Part shown: positions 33,172 to 42,542 of the stretch, one piece after another
How positions within the stretch are numbered: position 1 is the stretch's first letter
How the letters are laid out: the number at the start of each line of letters is the position of its first letter
Assembly: GCF_025447595.1 (NCBI RefSeq)
Contig: NZ_JAOEJU010000001.1
Span: 372,001-436,000 of the forward strand
DNA length: 64,000 nt
Origin: Pseudomonas koreensis
GTDB taxonomy: Bacteria; Pseudomonadota; Gammaproteobacteria; Pseudomonadales; Pseudomonadaceae
Direction: 5' to 3'
Notes under the pieces: model-generated
The model's input: only the letters and a program-made list of their open reading frames with translations
The model's database searches: none
What the model was told of the DNA's origin: nothing
Program-made: the position numbers and the translations under genes

Positions 33172-36100
33172 ATGAACCTGTCCGGTCCTTTCATCAAGCG
33201 CCCGGTGGCGACCATGCTCCTGAGCCTGGCGATCATGCTGCTGGGCGGCGTGAGCTTTGGTCTGCTGCCGGTGTCGCCGCTGCCGCAAATGGACTTCCCG
33301 GTGATCGTGGTGCAGGCGAGCCTGCCCGGCGCCAGTCCGGAAGTCATGGCGTCCACCGTGGCCACGCCGCTGGAGCGCTCGTTCGGTGCCATCGCCGGCG
33401 TCAACACCATGAGCAGCCGTTCCAGCCAGGGTTCGACCCGGGTGATTCTGCAGTTCGACCTCGATCGCGACATCAACGGCGCGGCGCGGGAAGTGCAGGC
33501 GGCGATCAACGCCTCGCGCAATCTGCTGCCGAGCGGGATGCGCAGCATGCCGACTTACAAGAAGGTCAACCCGTCGCAGGCACCGATCATGGTGTTGTCG
33601 CTGACTTCGGATGTGCTGGAAAAAGGCCAGCTCTATGACCTGGCCTCGACCATCCTGTCCCAGAGCCTTTCGCAGGTGCAGGGCGTCGGTGAAGTGCAGA
33701 TCGGCGGCAGTTCGCTGCCGGCCGTGCGCATCGAACTCGAACCCCAGGCACTGAACCAGTACGGCGTGGCGCTGGACGATGTGCGCAAGACCATCGCCGA
33801 AGCCAACGTGCGCCGGCCCAAGGGTTCGGTCGAGGACGACCAGCGTCTGTGGCAAATCCAGGCCAACGACCAGTTGGAGAAAGCCAAGGATTACGAATCG
33901 CTGATCATCCACTACAACGGCGGCGCGGCCCTGCGCCTGAAAGACGTGGCCAAGGTCAGCGACGGCGTGGAAGACCGTTACAACAGCGGTTTCTTCAACG
34001 ATGACGCGGCGGTGCTGCTGGTGATCAACCGCCAGGCCGGCGCCAACATCATCGAGACGGTCAACGAGATCAAGGCGCAGTTGCCGGCGTTGCAGGCGGT
34101 GCTGCCGGCCAGCGTCAAACTGAACCTGGCGATGGACCGTTCGCCGGTGATCAAGGCCACTTTGCACGAAGCGGAAATGACCCTGCTGATCGCCGTGGCG
34201 CTGGTGATTCTGGTGGTGTTCCTGTTCCTCGGTAACTTCCGTGCGTCCCTGATTCCGACGTTGGCAGTGCCGGTGTCGCTGGTCGGCACTTTCGCGGTGA
34301 TGTACCTCTACGGATTCTCGCTGAACAACCTGTCGCTGATGGCGCTGATTCTCGCCACCGGGCTGGTGGTGGACGATGCCATCGTGGTGCTGGAAAATAT
34401 TTCCCGGCACATCGACGAAGGCGTCAAACCGATGAAGGCCGCGTACCTCGGGGCCAAGGAAGTCGGTTTCACCTTGCTGTCGATGAACGTCTCGCTGGTG
34501 GCCGTGTTCCTGTCGATCCTGTTCATGGGCGGGATTATCGAGAGTCTGTTCAAAGAGTTTTCCATCACGTTGGCTGCGGCCATCGTGGTGTCGCTGGTGG
34601 TTTCCCTGACGCTGACCCCGATGCTCTGCGCCCGCTGGCTCAAACCCCATACACCGGGCGAGGAAAACCGCCTGCAACGCTGGAGCCGCCGCACCAACGA
34701 CTGGATGGTCGGCAAATACGCCACCAGCCTCGACTGGGTGTTGCGCCACCGTCGCCTGACATTGTTGAGCCTGATCATCACCGTCGGGGTCAACGTCGCC
34801 CTCTATGTTGTGGTGCCGAAAACATTCATGCCGCAGCAGGACACTGGCCAGTTGATCGGTTTCGTGCGTGGCGACGACGGTCTGTCGTTCAGCGTGATGC
34901 AGCCGAAGATGGAAGTCTTCCGCCGTGCCGTGCTCAAGGACGAAGCGGTCGAGAGTGTCGCCGGGTTCATTGGTGGCACCAACGGCACCAACAACGCGTT
35001 CATGCTGGTACGCCTGAAGCCGATCAAGGAGCGCAATCTGTCGGCGCAGAAAGTCATCGAGCGCCTGCGCAAGGAAATGCCCAAGGTGGCCGGTGCGCAA
35101 TTGATGCTGATGGCCGACCAGGACCTGCAATTCGGCGGCGGTCGCGAGCAGACCACTTCGCAGTACAGCTACATCCTGCAAAGTGGCGATCTGGGCGCCT
35201 TGCGTGAGTGGTATCCGAAAGTGGTTACCGCGCTCCGTGCCTTGCCAGAGTTGACGGCCATTGATGCCCGGGAAGGTGCCGGCGCGCAGCAAGTGACGTT
35301 GATCGTCGACCGCGATCAGGCCAAGCGCCTGGGCGTGGACATGGAAATGGTCACCGCCGTGCTCAACAACGCCTACAGCCAGCGGCAGATTTCCACGATC
35401 TACGACAGCCTCAACCAGTATCAGGTGGTGATGGAGGTTAATCCGAAATACGCCCAGGATCCGGTGACGCTCAAGCAGGTTCAGGTGATTACCGCTGACG
35501 GCGCACGGGTTCCGCTGTCGACGTTCGCCCATTATGAAAACAGCCTGGAAGACGACCGCGTCAGCCACGAAGGCCAATTCGCCTCCGAGAGCATTTCCTT
35601 CGACATGGCCGAAGGCGTGACAGTGGAGCAGGGTAGCGCGGCCATCGAGCGGGCGATCGCCAAGGTCGGCCTGCCGGAAGACGTGATCGCGAAAATGGCC
35701 GGCACCGCCGATGCGTTTGCCGCCACCCAGAAGAGCCAGCCGTTCATGATCCTCGGTGCGCTGCTGGCGGTGTATCTGGTGCTGGGCGTGCTGTATGAAA
35801 GCTACATTCACCCGTTGACGATCCTGTCGACACTGCCGTCGGCCGGGGTCGGTGCGTTGCTGTCGATCTATGTACTGGGCGGCGAGTTCAGCCTGATCTC
35901 GCTGCTCGGGTTGTTCCTGCTGATTGGTGTGGTGAAGAAGAACGCGATCCTGATGATCGACCTGGCATTGCAACTGGAGCGTCATCAAGGCCTGGCGCCG
36001 CTGGAATCGATCCGCAGCGCCTGTCTGCAACGCTTGCGGCCGATTCTGATGACCACGCTGGCGGCGATCCTCGGCGCCTTGCCGTTGCTACTGAGCCGGG

Positions 36101-36279
36101 CCGAAGGCGCGGAAATGCGCCAGCCGCTGGGCCTGACCATCATCGGCGGGCTGATTTTCAGCCAGGTGCTGACCCTTTACACCACGCCTGTGGTTTACCT
36201 CTATCTCGACAAGCTGCGCCATCGTTTCAACAAATGGCGTGGCGTGCGCACCGATGCCGCTCTGGAAACTCCGCTATGA
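33172..36279 (+). CDS. muxC: RND efflux transporter, MuxC
   Basis: 1035 residues, the second RND subunit of the pump, paralogous to MuxB. The TM4 segment GLVVDDAIVVLENISRHIDEG retains the DD pair. It has the FIKRPVATMLLSLAI N-terminus typical of the family and 12 predicted membrane helices. The stop overlaps the opmB ATG by four bases. A very long antisense frame opposite it is a codon-bias shadow. The ATG at 33172 follows the REPIN by 30 bases. Confidence 0.94.
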   Translation: MNLSGPFIKRPVATMLLSLAIMLLGGVSFGLLPVSPLPQMDFPVIVVQASLPGASPEVMASTVATPLERSFGAIAGVNTMSSRSSQGSTRVILQFDLDRDINGAAREVQAAINASRNLLPSGMRSMPTYKKVNPSQAPIMVLSLTSDVLEKGQLYDLASTILSQSLSQVQGVGEVQIGGSSLPAVRIELEPQALNQYGVALDDVRKTIAEANVRRPKGSVEDDQRLWQIQANDQLEKAKDYESLIIHYNGGAALRLKDVAKVSDGVEDRYNSGFFNDDAAVLLVINRQAGANIIETVNEIKAQLPALQAVLPASVKLNLAMDRSPVIKATLHEAEMTLLIAVALVILVVFLFLGNFRASLIPTLAVPVSLVGTFAVMYLYGFSLNNLSLMALILATGLVVDDAIVVLENISRHIDEGVKPMKAAYLGAKEVGFTLLSMNVSLVAVFLSILFMGGIIESLFKEFSITLAAAIVVSLVVSLTLTPMLCARWLKPHTPGEENRLQRWSRRTNDWMVGKYATSLDWVLRHRRLTLLSLIITVGVNVALYVVVPKTFMPQQDTGQLIGFVRGDDGLSFSVMQPKMEVFRRAVLKDEAVESVAGFIGGTNGTNNAFMLVRLKPIKERNLSAQKVIERLRKEMPKVAGAQLMLMADQDLQFGGGREQTTSQYSYILQSGDLGALREWYPKVVTALRALPELTAIDAREGAGAQQVTLIVDRDQAKRLGVDMEMVTAVLNNAYSQRQISTIYDSLNQYQVVMEVNPKYAQDPVTLKQVQVITADGARVPLSTFAHYENSLEDDRVSHEGQFASESISFDMAEGVTVEQGSAAIERAIAKVGLPEDVIAKMAGTADAFAATQKSQPFMILGALLAVYLVLGVLYESYIHPLTILSTLPSAGVGALLSIYVLGGEFSLISLLGLFLLIGVVKKNAILMIDLALQLERHQGLAPLESIRSACLQRLRPILMTTLAAILGALPLLLSRAEGAEMRQPLGLTIIGGLIFSQVLTLYTTPVVYLYLDKLRHRFNKWRGVRTDAALETPL

Positions 36280-37745
36280 CTGACCGTTCGCTTATCAATC
36301 TGGCCACTGTTCGCGGCTCGCGTCTGTTGAGTCTGTCGCTGTGCGTGGCGATGCTCAGTGCCTGCGCCGTCGGCCCGGACTACCAGCGCCCGCAGACCGC
36401 CGAAATCGCCCAGTACAAGGAAGCCGAAGGCTGGCGTCAGGCCAACCCGAGCGATTCCCTGGCTCGCGGTGCCTGGTGGGAGCTGTATGGCGACCGTCAG
36501 CTCAACGAACTGATCGAGAAACTCAACAGTTCCAACCAGACTGTCGCCCAGTCCGAAGCCCAGTACCGTCAGGCTCAGGCCTTGGTGCGCAGCGCGCGCG
36601 GGGCGTTTTACCCGAGCGTTGATCTGAGCGCCGGCAAGACCCGCTCAAGTCAGGGCACCGGTAGCAGCAGTTCGAGCCTGAGCAGTTCCTCCAGCGGTAT
36701 CCGTGACACTTACAACGCGCAACTGGGCGTGAGTTGGGAAGCGGATGTCTGGGGCAAATTGCGTCGTGGCCTGGAAGCCAATGAAGCCAGCGCCCAGGCG
36801 AGCTTCGCCGATCTGGCGGCGATGCGTTTGAGCCAGCAGTCGGAACTGGTGCAGAACTACCTGCAATTGCGGGTGATCGATCAGCAGAAACGTTTGCTCG
36901 AATCGACAGTGGCGGCTTACGAGCGCTCGCTGAAAATGACCATGAACCAGTACAACGCCGGGGTTTCCGGACGGGACGCGGTGGCGCAGGCACAGACTCA
37001 ACTGAAAACCACCCAGGGCGATCTGGTGGACCTGATCTGGCAGCGGGCGCAGTTCGAGAACGCCATCGCGGTGCTGACCGGCCAGCCTCCCGCCGAGTTC
37101 AAACTCGCCGAAACCCAGGATATTCCCAAGCTGCCGCAGATTCCGCTGAGCCTGCCGTCGCAGTTGCTTGAGCGCCGCCCGGACATCGCCTCGGCCGAGC
37201 GTTCGGTGATTGCTGCCAACGCCAATATCGGCGTGGCCAAGGCTGCTTACTACCCGGATTTCAGCTTGAGCATGAGTGGCGGCTACAGCAGCAGTACCTC
37301 GCAGAACCTGATCAGCCTGCCGAACCGTTTCTGGTCGGTGGGGCCGAAAATGACTCTGCCACTGTTCGACGGCGGCATCCGCTCGGCTGAAGTCGACCGC
37401 ACCGAAGCGGTGTACGACCAGACCGTGGCCAAATACCGCCAGACCGTGCTCGACGGTTTCCGCGAAGTGGAAAACTATCTTGTGCAGTTGAAGGTGTACG
37501 AGGACGAAGCGGCGGTGCGCCAGGAGGCCCTCGACGCGGCGCGGGATTCGTTGCGTCTGACCGAGAACCAGTACAAGGCCGGGGTGATCGCTTACCTCGA
37601 TGTGGTGGTGGTGCAGGCGACGGCGCTGAGTAATGAGCGCACTGTCCTGAATATCCTGCAGAGCCGCTTGATCGCCAGTGTGCAATTGATCGCGGCGCTG
37701 GGTGGAGGTTGGGACGGACAGCTGGAAACTACTGATAACCGCTGA
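36276..37745 (+). CDS. opmB: Outer-membrane factor lipoprotein, OpmB
   Basis: 489 residues, the TolC-type exit duct of the Mux pump. A lipoprotein signal (LSLSLCVAMLSAC, Cys at about residue 30) is followed by VGPDYQRP, the usual mature start of OprM/NodT-family lipoproteins. The duplicated helical-barrel halves follow, with LLERRPDIASAERSVIAANANIGVAKAAYYPDFSLS in the second half. A Ser-rich stretch (about residues 128-147) lies in an exposed loop. The ATG overlaps the muxC stop, completing the four-gene operon. Confidence 0.92.
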   Translation: MTDRSLINLATVRGSRLLSLSLCVAMLSACAVGPDYQRPQTAEIAQYKEAEGWRQANPSDSLARGAWWELYGDRQLNELIEKLNSSNQTVAQSEAQYRQAQALVRSARGAFYPSVDLSAGKTRSSQGTGSSSSSLSSSSSGIRDTYNAQLGVSWEADVWGKLRRGLEANEASAQASFADLAAMRLSQQSELVQNYLQLRVIDQQKRLLESTVAAYERSLKMTMNQYNAGVSGRDAVAQAQTQLKTTQGDLVDLIWQRAQFENAIAVLTGQPPAEFKLAETQDIPKLPQIPLSLPSQLLERRPDIASAERSVIAANANIGVAKAAYYPDFSLSMSGGYSSSTSQNLISLPNRFWSVGPKMTLPLFDGGIRSAEVDRTEAVYDQTVAKYRQTVLDGFREVENYLVQLKVYEDEAAVRQEALDAARDSLRLTENQYKAGVIAYLDVVVVQATALSNERTVLNILQSRLIASVQLIAALGGGWDGQLETTDNR

Positions 37746-37919
37746 CGCAGAGCGTGGGAACGATCATTGTCCGGGCCACCGGGCTAGAGCCTTGTCAGAC
37801 GATCAAACAAGCGTTTCATCGGGTTGATGGCCATTTGATTACTTTGTCAGTGAATTCTTTTGTGCAATCAGTACAATCGGCGCATTTGGCCCCGCTGAGA
37901 ACGGAAGCAGTACGGCGGG

Positions 37920-40019
37920 GTGGTCACGAGAATTCTCATGCTCATCGGTAGCTATTCTTTCACGCTGGTTTTCATCTCTCTGTGTGTGGCGATCCTCGCT
38001 TCATACACCGCGCTCGATCTCACCGGGCGCATTGCTACCGCCAAGGGTCGTGCCGTGCATTTCTGGACGGCCGGCGGCGCGTTTGCCATGGGCATCGGCG
38101 TCTGGTCGATGCACTTCATCGGCATGCTGGCGTTCAAGCTGCCGATCAGCCTGGGCTACGACATTTCGATCACCGCGTTATCGCTGCTCATCGCCGTGCT
38201 CTCCTGCGGTTTTGCCTTGTGGCTGGTCAGCCAGCCGAAGCTGCCGGTCTGGCAACTGGCTTTTGGCGCATTGATCATGGGCGCCGGGATCAGCGCCATG
38301 CATTACACGGGCATGGCCGCCATGCGCATGCAACCGGGGATCGATTACGACCCGACACTGTTTGGCGCTTCGCTGCTGATTGCGGTCGGGGCTTCGGCGG
38401 CGGCCCTCTGGATCGCTTTCCGGCTGCGCCAGCATTCGCCCTATGTCCGGCTCTTTCGGGCGGGGGCAGCCATTGTCATGGGTGTGGCGATTGTCGGCAT
38501 GCATTACACCGGCATGGCGGCGGCGCGTTTTCCTGAAGGCAGCTTCTGCGGTGCAGCACTCAACGGCCTGAACGGCAACGGCCTCGACAATCTGGTGTTG
38601 ATCACCACATTGGCGGTGTTGGCCATCGCGTTGCTGACGTCGATTCTTGACGCGCGCCTTGAAGCGCGCACTGCCGATCTGGCCCATTCGTTGACCGTGG
38701 CCAATCGTGAACTCACTCAGCTCGCTCTGCACGACACACTGACCGGTCTTCCGAATCGAATGCTGCTGGACGACCGGATCAATCAGGCGATGAAAAAGGT
38801 AAACGAGCAGGGCGGCTGTTTTGCGCTGATGTTCATCGATCTGGACGGCTTCAAGCCGGTCAACGACGCCTTCGGTCATCACATGGGCGACCAATTGCTG
38901 CGTGAGGTGGCGGTGCGCCTGCGTGAAGACTTGCGCAGTCTGGATACCCTGGCGCGGATCGGCGGCGACGAGTTCGTGCTGCTGGTGCGTCTGACCGAGC
39001 CCAACGATGCGCTGGGTCTGGCGGCGCGTCAGGTCGGCCTGATCGCGCAGTCGTTTCGGGTTGCCGAGCATGACCTGCAGATTTCCGCCAGCGTCGGCAT
39101 CGCACTGTATCCGGGCAACGGCCAGAACGCTCAGGAACTGCTGATGAATGCCGACGCCGCGATGTACCACGCCAAGGGCGGCGGCAAGAACGGCTACAGC
39201 TTCTTCGACGCCTCGATGAACAGCAACGCCCGAAAGCAACTGCAATTGCTGCAGGATTTGCGGGCGGCGCTGGAACATGGCGAATTCAGCCTGCATTACC
39301 AACCCAAATTCCATGCCGCCGACGGTCGTCCGGTCGGCGCCGAAGCCTTGTTGCGTTGGGAGCATCCGACCCAAGGCATGCTGATGCCGGACAAATTCAT
39401 TGATCTGGCGGAGAAAACCGGGCTGATCATTCCGATTGGCGAATGGGTGCTCAACGAAGCCTGCCGGCAGATGCGTGAATGGTACGTGCTGGGCTACACC
39501 GACTGGCGAATCGCGGTAAACCTGTCGGCGTTGCAGTTCTGTCACGCGGGGCTGGTGCGTAGCGTGGCCAAGGCGCTGGCCACGCATCATTTGCCGGCCA
39601 ACAGCCTGACCCTGGAAATCACCGAAACCACCGCCATGAGCGATGCCGACGCAAGCATGACGGTGTTGCAGGAGCTGTCCGACATGGGCGTCGACCTGTC
39701 CATCGACGACTTCGGTACCGGCTATTCGAGCCTGATGTACCTCAAGCGTTTGCCGGCCAACGAGCTGAAGATCGACCGCGGTTTCGTCCGCGACCTGGAG
39801 CACGACAGCGACGATGCGGCCATCGTGTCGGCGATTGTCGCGCTCGGCCAGGCGCTCGGGCTGCGTATCGTGGCCGAAGGTGTCGAGACCGACTCGCAAC
39901 AGGACTTCCTGACGCAACTGGGCTGCGATTCGCTGCAAGGCTATCTGCTCGGCCACCCGATGCCGGCTGATCGCTTCATGCAGGACATCGTGCGTGGCAA
40001 ACCGTTGGCAGTGAACTGA
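37920..40019 (+). CDS. MHYT-GGDEF-EAL membrane protein (MucR-like)
   Basis: 699 residues. The N-terminal seven-helix MHYT sensor has three motifs (MHFIGM, MHYTGM, MHYTGM) proposed to bind copper and sense O2, NO or CO. It is followed by a GGDEF domain (RIGGDEF intact, with an RSLD I-site five residues before it, so product inhibition is possible) and an EAL domain (EALLRW intact, plus DDFGTGYSSL). Both synthesis and hydrolysis of c-di-GMP are therefore possible. This architecture matches P. aeruginosa MucR, linked there to alginate; identity with MucR is inferred. The start may be GTG 37920 or ATG 37938. Confidence 0.9.
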   Translation: MVTRILMLIGSYSFTLVFISLCVAILASYTALDLTGRIATAKGRAVHFWTAGGAFAMGIGVWSMHFIGMLAFKLPISLGYDISITALSLLIAVLSCGFALWLVSQPKLPVWQLAFGALIMGAGISAMHYTGMAAMRMQPGIDYDPTLFGASLLIAVGASAAALWIAFRLRQHSPYVRLFRAGAAIVMGVAIVGMHYTGMAAARFPEGSFCGAALNGLNGNGLDNLVLITTLAVLAIALLTSILDARLEARTADLAHSLTVANRELTQLALHDTLTGLPNRMLLDDRINQAMKKVNEQGGCFALMFIDLDGFKPVNDAFGHHMGDQLLREVAVRLREDLRSLDTLARIGGDEFVLLVRLTEPNDALGLAARQVGLIAQSFRVAEHDLQISASVGIALYPGNGQNAQELLMNADAAMYHAKGGGKNGYSFFDASMNSNARKQLQLLQDLRAALEHGEFSLHYQPKFHAADGRPVGAEALLRWEHPTQGMLMPDKFIDLAEKTGLIIPIGEWVLNEACRQMREWYVLGYTDWRIAVNLSALQFCHAGLVRSVAKALATHHLPANSLTLEITETTAMSDADASMTVLQELSDMGVDLSIDDFGTGYSSLMYLKRLPANELKIDRGFVRDLEHDSDDAAIVSAIVALGQALGLRIVAEGVETDSQQDFLTQLGCDSLQGYLLGHPMPADRFMQDIVRGKPLAVN

Positions 40020-40104
40020 ACAGCTGATCTCTGTCCATGCAAAACCCGGCAATGACGGTTATTCTTGCCCCGACTGTTACGTGTGCATCGGGGGAAAGGC
40101 CAGC

Positions 40105-40851
40105 ATGGATAAAGTCATTGTGATCACCGGCGGCGGCCGTGGAATCGGCGCCGCTACTGCGTTGTTGGCTGCCGAGCAAGGCTATCGGATCTGCATCAAT
40201 TACCAGTCGGATGAACAGGCTGCTCATCACGTGCTTGACCAGGTACGTGAGCGCGGCGCTACCGCCATCGCCGTTCGCGCCGACGTCAGTATCGAAGACG
40301 AAGTGATTGGGCTGTTTCACCGGGTCGACACCGAACTGGGCCGGGTCACCGCACTGGTGAACAACGCCGGCACCGTCGGGCACAAATCGCGGGTCGACGA
40401 AATGTCTGAATTCCGCATCCTCAAAATCATGAAAACCAACGTCCTGGCGCCGATCCTCTGTGCCAAGCACGCGATCCTGCGCATGTCGCCCAAGCACGGC
40501 GGGCAGGGTGGCAGCATCGTCAACGTTTCTTCGGTCGCTGCGCGCCTGGGATCGCCTAACGAATACGTCGATTACGCGGCTTCAAAAGGCGCGCTGGATA
40601 CGTTTACCGTCGGTCTGTCCAAGGAAGTGGCGGGCGAGGGGATTCGGGTCAACGCGGTGCGCCCGGGCTACATCTACACCGATTTCCACGCCTTGAGCGG
40701 CGATCCGGATCGGGTCAGCAAGCTTGAATCGGCTATTCCGATGGCCCGGGGCGGGCGGCCGGATGAGGTGGCGGAGGCGATTGTCTGGTTGCTCTCGGAT
40801 AAGGCTTCGTATGCCACCGGGACTTTTGTCGATCTGGGCGGAGGGCGTTAA
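40105..40851 (+). CDS. Short-chain dehydrogenase/reductase
   Basis: 248 residues, an NAD(P)-dependent oxidoreductase of the classical SDR family. The cofactor motif is TGGGRGIG (residues 8-15), NNAG is present, and the active site has NVSSVAARLG ... YAASKGA (Ser, Tyr, Lys). The C-terminal motif is VRPGYIYTDFH. The substrate is unknown. The frame is open to 40081, but the ATG at 40105 follows GGGGAAAGG and gives the usual N-terminus. It is monocistronic, with a REPIN after it. Confidence 0.9.
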   Translation: MDKVIVITGGGRGIGAATALLAAEQGYRICINYQSDEQAAHHVLDQVRERGATAIAVRADVSIEDEVIGLFHRVDTELGRVTALVNNAGTVGHKSRVDEMSEFRILKIMKTNVLAPILCAKHAILRMSPKHGGQGGSIVNVSSVAARLGSPNEYVDYAASKGALDTFTVGLSKEVAGEGIRVNAVRPGYIYTDFHALSGDPDRVSKLESAIPMARGGRPDEVAEAIVWLLSDKASYATGTFVDLGGGR

Positions 40852-40880
40852 GACTCAGGACTTGCGTTGCCTGAACTGGC

Positions 40881-40979
40881 CCCATCGCGAGCAAGCTCGC
40901 TCCCACAGTGATTTGTGTTGGTCACCGTTTTTGTGAACGGCATCGGACTCTGTGGGAGCGAGCTTGCTCGCGAAGGGGT
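40881..40979. repeat. REPIN 7 (inward CTCCCACAG arms)
   Basis: CCCATCGCGAGCAAGCTCGCTCCCACAG at the left and CTGTGGGAGCGAGCTTGCTCGCGA at the right, between the convergent SDR and MocR genes. Confidence 0.9.
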
Positions 40980-41000
40980 CAATGCGGAGACATCAGTCTT

Positions 41001-42410
41001 TCAGAAGGACCGCACAATCCGCCCCAGCGTCTCCATCGCCTTTTCCGCATCCTCGGTCCACGGGCTGCCATAGTTCAGCCGGATGCAATTTCTGAATCGC
41101 TGGGTCGGCGAAAAAATCGGCCCCGGTGCAATGCTGATCCCCTGCGCCAACGCCATCTGAAACAACTTCAACGAGTCCATCTGCGGTGGCAGTTCCAGCC
41201 ACAGGAAGTAGCCGCCCGCTGGTTGGCTCACGCGGGTCTGCGCCGGGAAGTAGCGGGCGATGGCGGCGAGCATGGCGCTTTGCTGTTCTTCCAGGGCGTA
41301 GCGAAGTTTGCGCAGGTGACGGTCGTAGCCACCGTGTTGCAGGTAGTCGGCGATGGCCGCTTGCGCCGGCATCGAGGCGCATAGCGAGGTCATCAGTTTC
41401 AGACGTTCGATTTTCTGTGCGTAGCGGCCGGCGGCGACCCAGCCGATGCGGTAACCGGGGGCCAGGCTTTTGGCGAACGAGCCGCAATGCATCACCAGAC
41501 CTTCGGTGTCGAAGGCCTTGGCCGGTTTCGGCGCCTGCTGGCCGTAATAGAGTTCGGCGTAGACGTCGTCTTCGATCAACGGCACCTGATGCTGTTTCAG
41601 CAGTTCCACCAGTTCCTGTTTCTTGGCCTCGGGCATGGTCGCGCCCATCGGGTTCTGGAAACTGGTCATGCACCAGCAGGCCTTGATCGGATGCCGCTCA
41701 AGCGTCTGGGCGAGCACGCCGAGGTCGATGCCGTCGCGCGGGTGAACGGGGATTTCCACGGCTTTGAGCTTCAGGCGCTCCAGCACTTGCAGGCTGGCGT
41801 AAAACGCCGGGGCTTCGATGGCCACCAGATCTCCGGGTTCGGTGACCGCTTGCAGGCACAGATTCAGCGCTTCGAGCGCGCCGTTGGTGATCAGCAGTTC
41901 TTCCATTGGCAGCATCAGCCCGCCGACCATATAGCGCAGGGCGATCTGCCGACGCAGTTGCGGGTTGCCCGGCGACATGTCGGTGACCACCATTCGCGGG
42001 TCCATTTCCCGCGCGGCACTCGCCAGCGAGCGGGACAGGCGTTGCAGCGGAAACAGGGTGGGGCTGGGGAACGCCGAGCCGAACGGCACGGTGCTCGGGT
42101 CCTTGATCGATTCCAGCACCGAAAACACCAGTTCGCTGACGTCGACCTTGGTGGACTCGTTGACCTGGCTGCTGATCACCGGCTCCGAGAACGGGCTCGG
42201 GGCGTGGGTGTTGACGAAGTAGCCGGAGCGGGGGCGGGCGCGGATCAGGCCGCGACGTTCCAGCAGGTAGTAGGCCTGGAACACCGTGGACGGGCTGACG
42301 CCGTAGGTCTGGCTCGCATAGCGCACCGACGGCACCCGCTGACCGGGGCCGAGGACGCCGGAGCGGATCAGTTCAGCGATGTCGTCGGCGAATTTTTCGT
42401 AGCGTTTCAT
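41001..42410 (-). CDS. MocR-type GntR regulator with aminotransferase-like domain
   Basis: 469 residues. The N-terminal winged helix (about 1-70: SGVLGPGQRVPSVRYASQTYGVSPSTV) is followed by a fold-type I aminotransferase domain with the PLP lysine in SFAKSLAPGYRIGW (about K313). It is a PLP-responsive transcription factor. In P. aeruginosa the comparable gene PA4132 (MpaR) lies between the iron-sulfur protein PA4131 and ccoN4. Here it neighbours ccoG (43973-42543) but lies about 38 kb from the ccoN gene at 2689. Its targets are not visible; ccoG upstream of it is on the same strand. Confidence 0.88.
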   Translation of the reverse strand: MKRYEKFADDIAELIRSGVLGPGQRVPSVRYASQTYGVSPSTVFQAYYLLERRGLIRARPRSGYFVNTHAPSPFSEPVISSQVNESTKVDVSELVFSVLESIKDPSTVPFGSAFPSPTLFPLQRLSRSLASAAREMDPRMVVTDMSPGNPQLRRQIALRYMVGGLMLPMEELLITNGALEALNLCLQAVTEPGDLVAIEAPAFYASLQVLERLKLKAVEIPVHPRDGIDLGVLAQTLERHPIKACWCMTSFQNPMGATMPEAKKQELVELLKQHQVPLIEDDVYAELYYGQQAPKPAKAFDTEGLVMHCGSFAKSLAPGYRIGWVAAGRYAQKIERLKLMTSLCASMPAQAAIADYLQHGGYDRHLRKLRYALEEQQSAMLAAIARYFPAQTRVSQPAGGYFLWLELPPQMDSLKLFQMALAQGISIAPGPIFSPTQRFRNCIRLNYGSPWTEDAEKAMETLGRIVRSF

Positions 42411-42453
42411 CTTGGGTCCGGATTGATTTCATTCTGAAAGACCGTGTCGCCTT

Positions 42454-42522
42454 CCTTCGCGAGCAGGCTCGCTCCCACAGTTGACCGCATTCTCCTGTGG
42501 GAGCGGGCCTGCTCGCGAATGG
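42454..42522. repeat. REPIN 8 (inward arms, short spacer)
   Basis: CCTTCGCGAGCAGGCTCGCTCCCACAG and CCTGTGGGAGCGGGCCTGCTCGCGAA separated by only 13 bases, between ccoG and the MocR gene. Confidence 0.9.
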
Positions 42523-42542
42523 TTGCGCCGCAGTCTAAGGGA

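Noticed and set aside
32947..36030. 1027-residue open frame antisense to muxC
   Set aside because: It mirrors the muxC codons, is rich in His/Gln/Arg, has no ribosome binding site and no membrane or family features. It is a GC-bias shadow; a similar 654-residue frame opposes the siroheme reductase (2945-4909).
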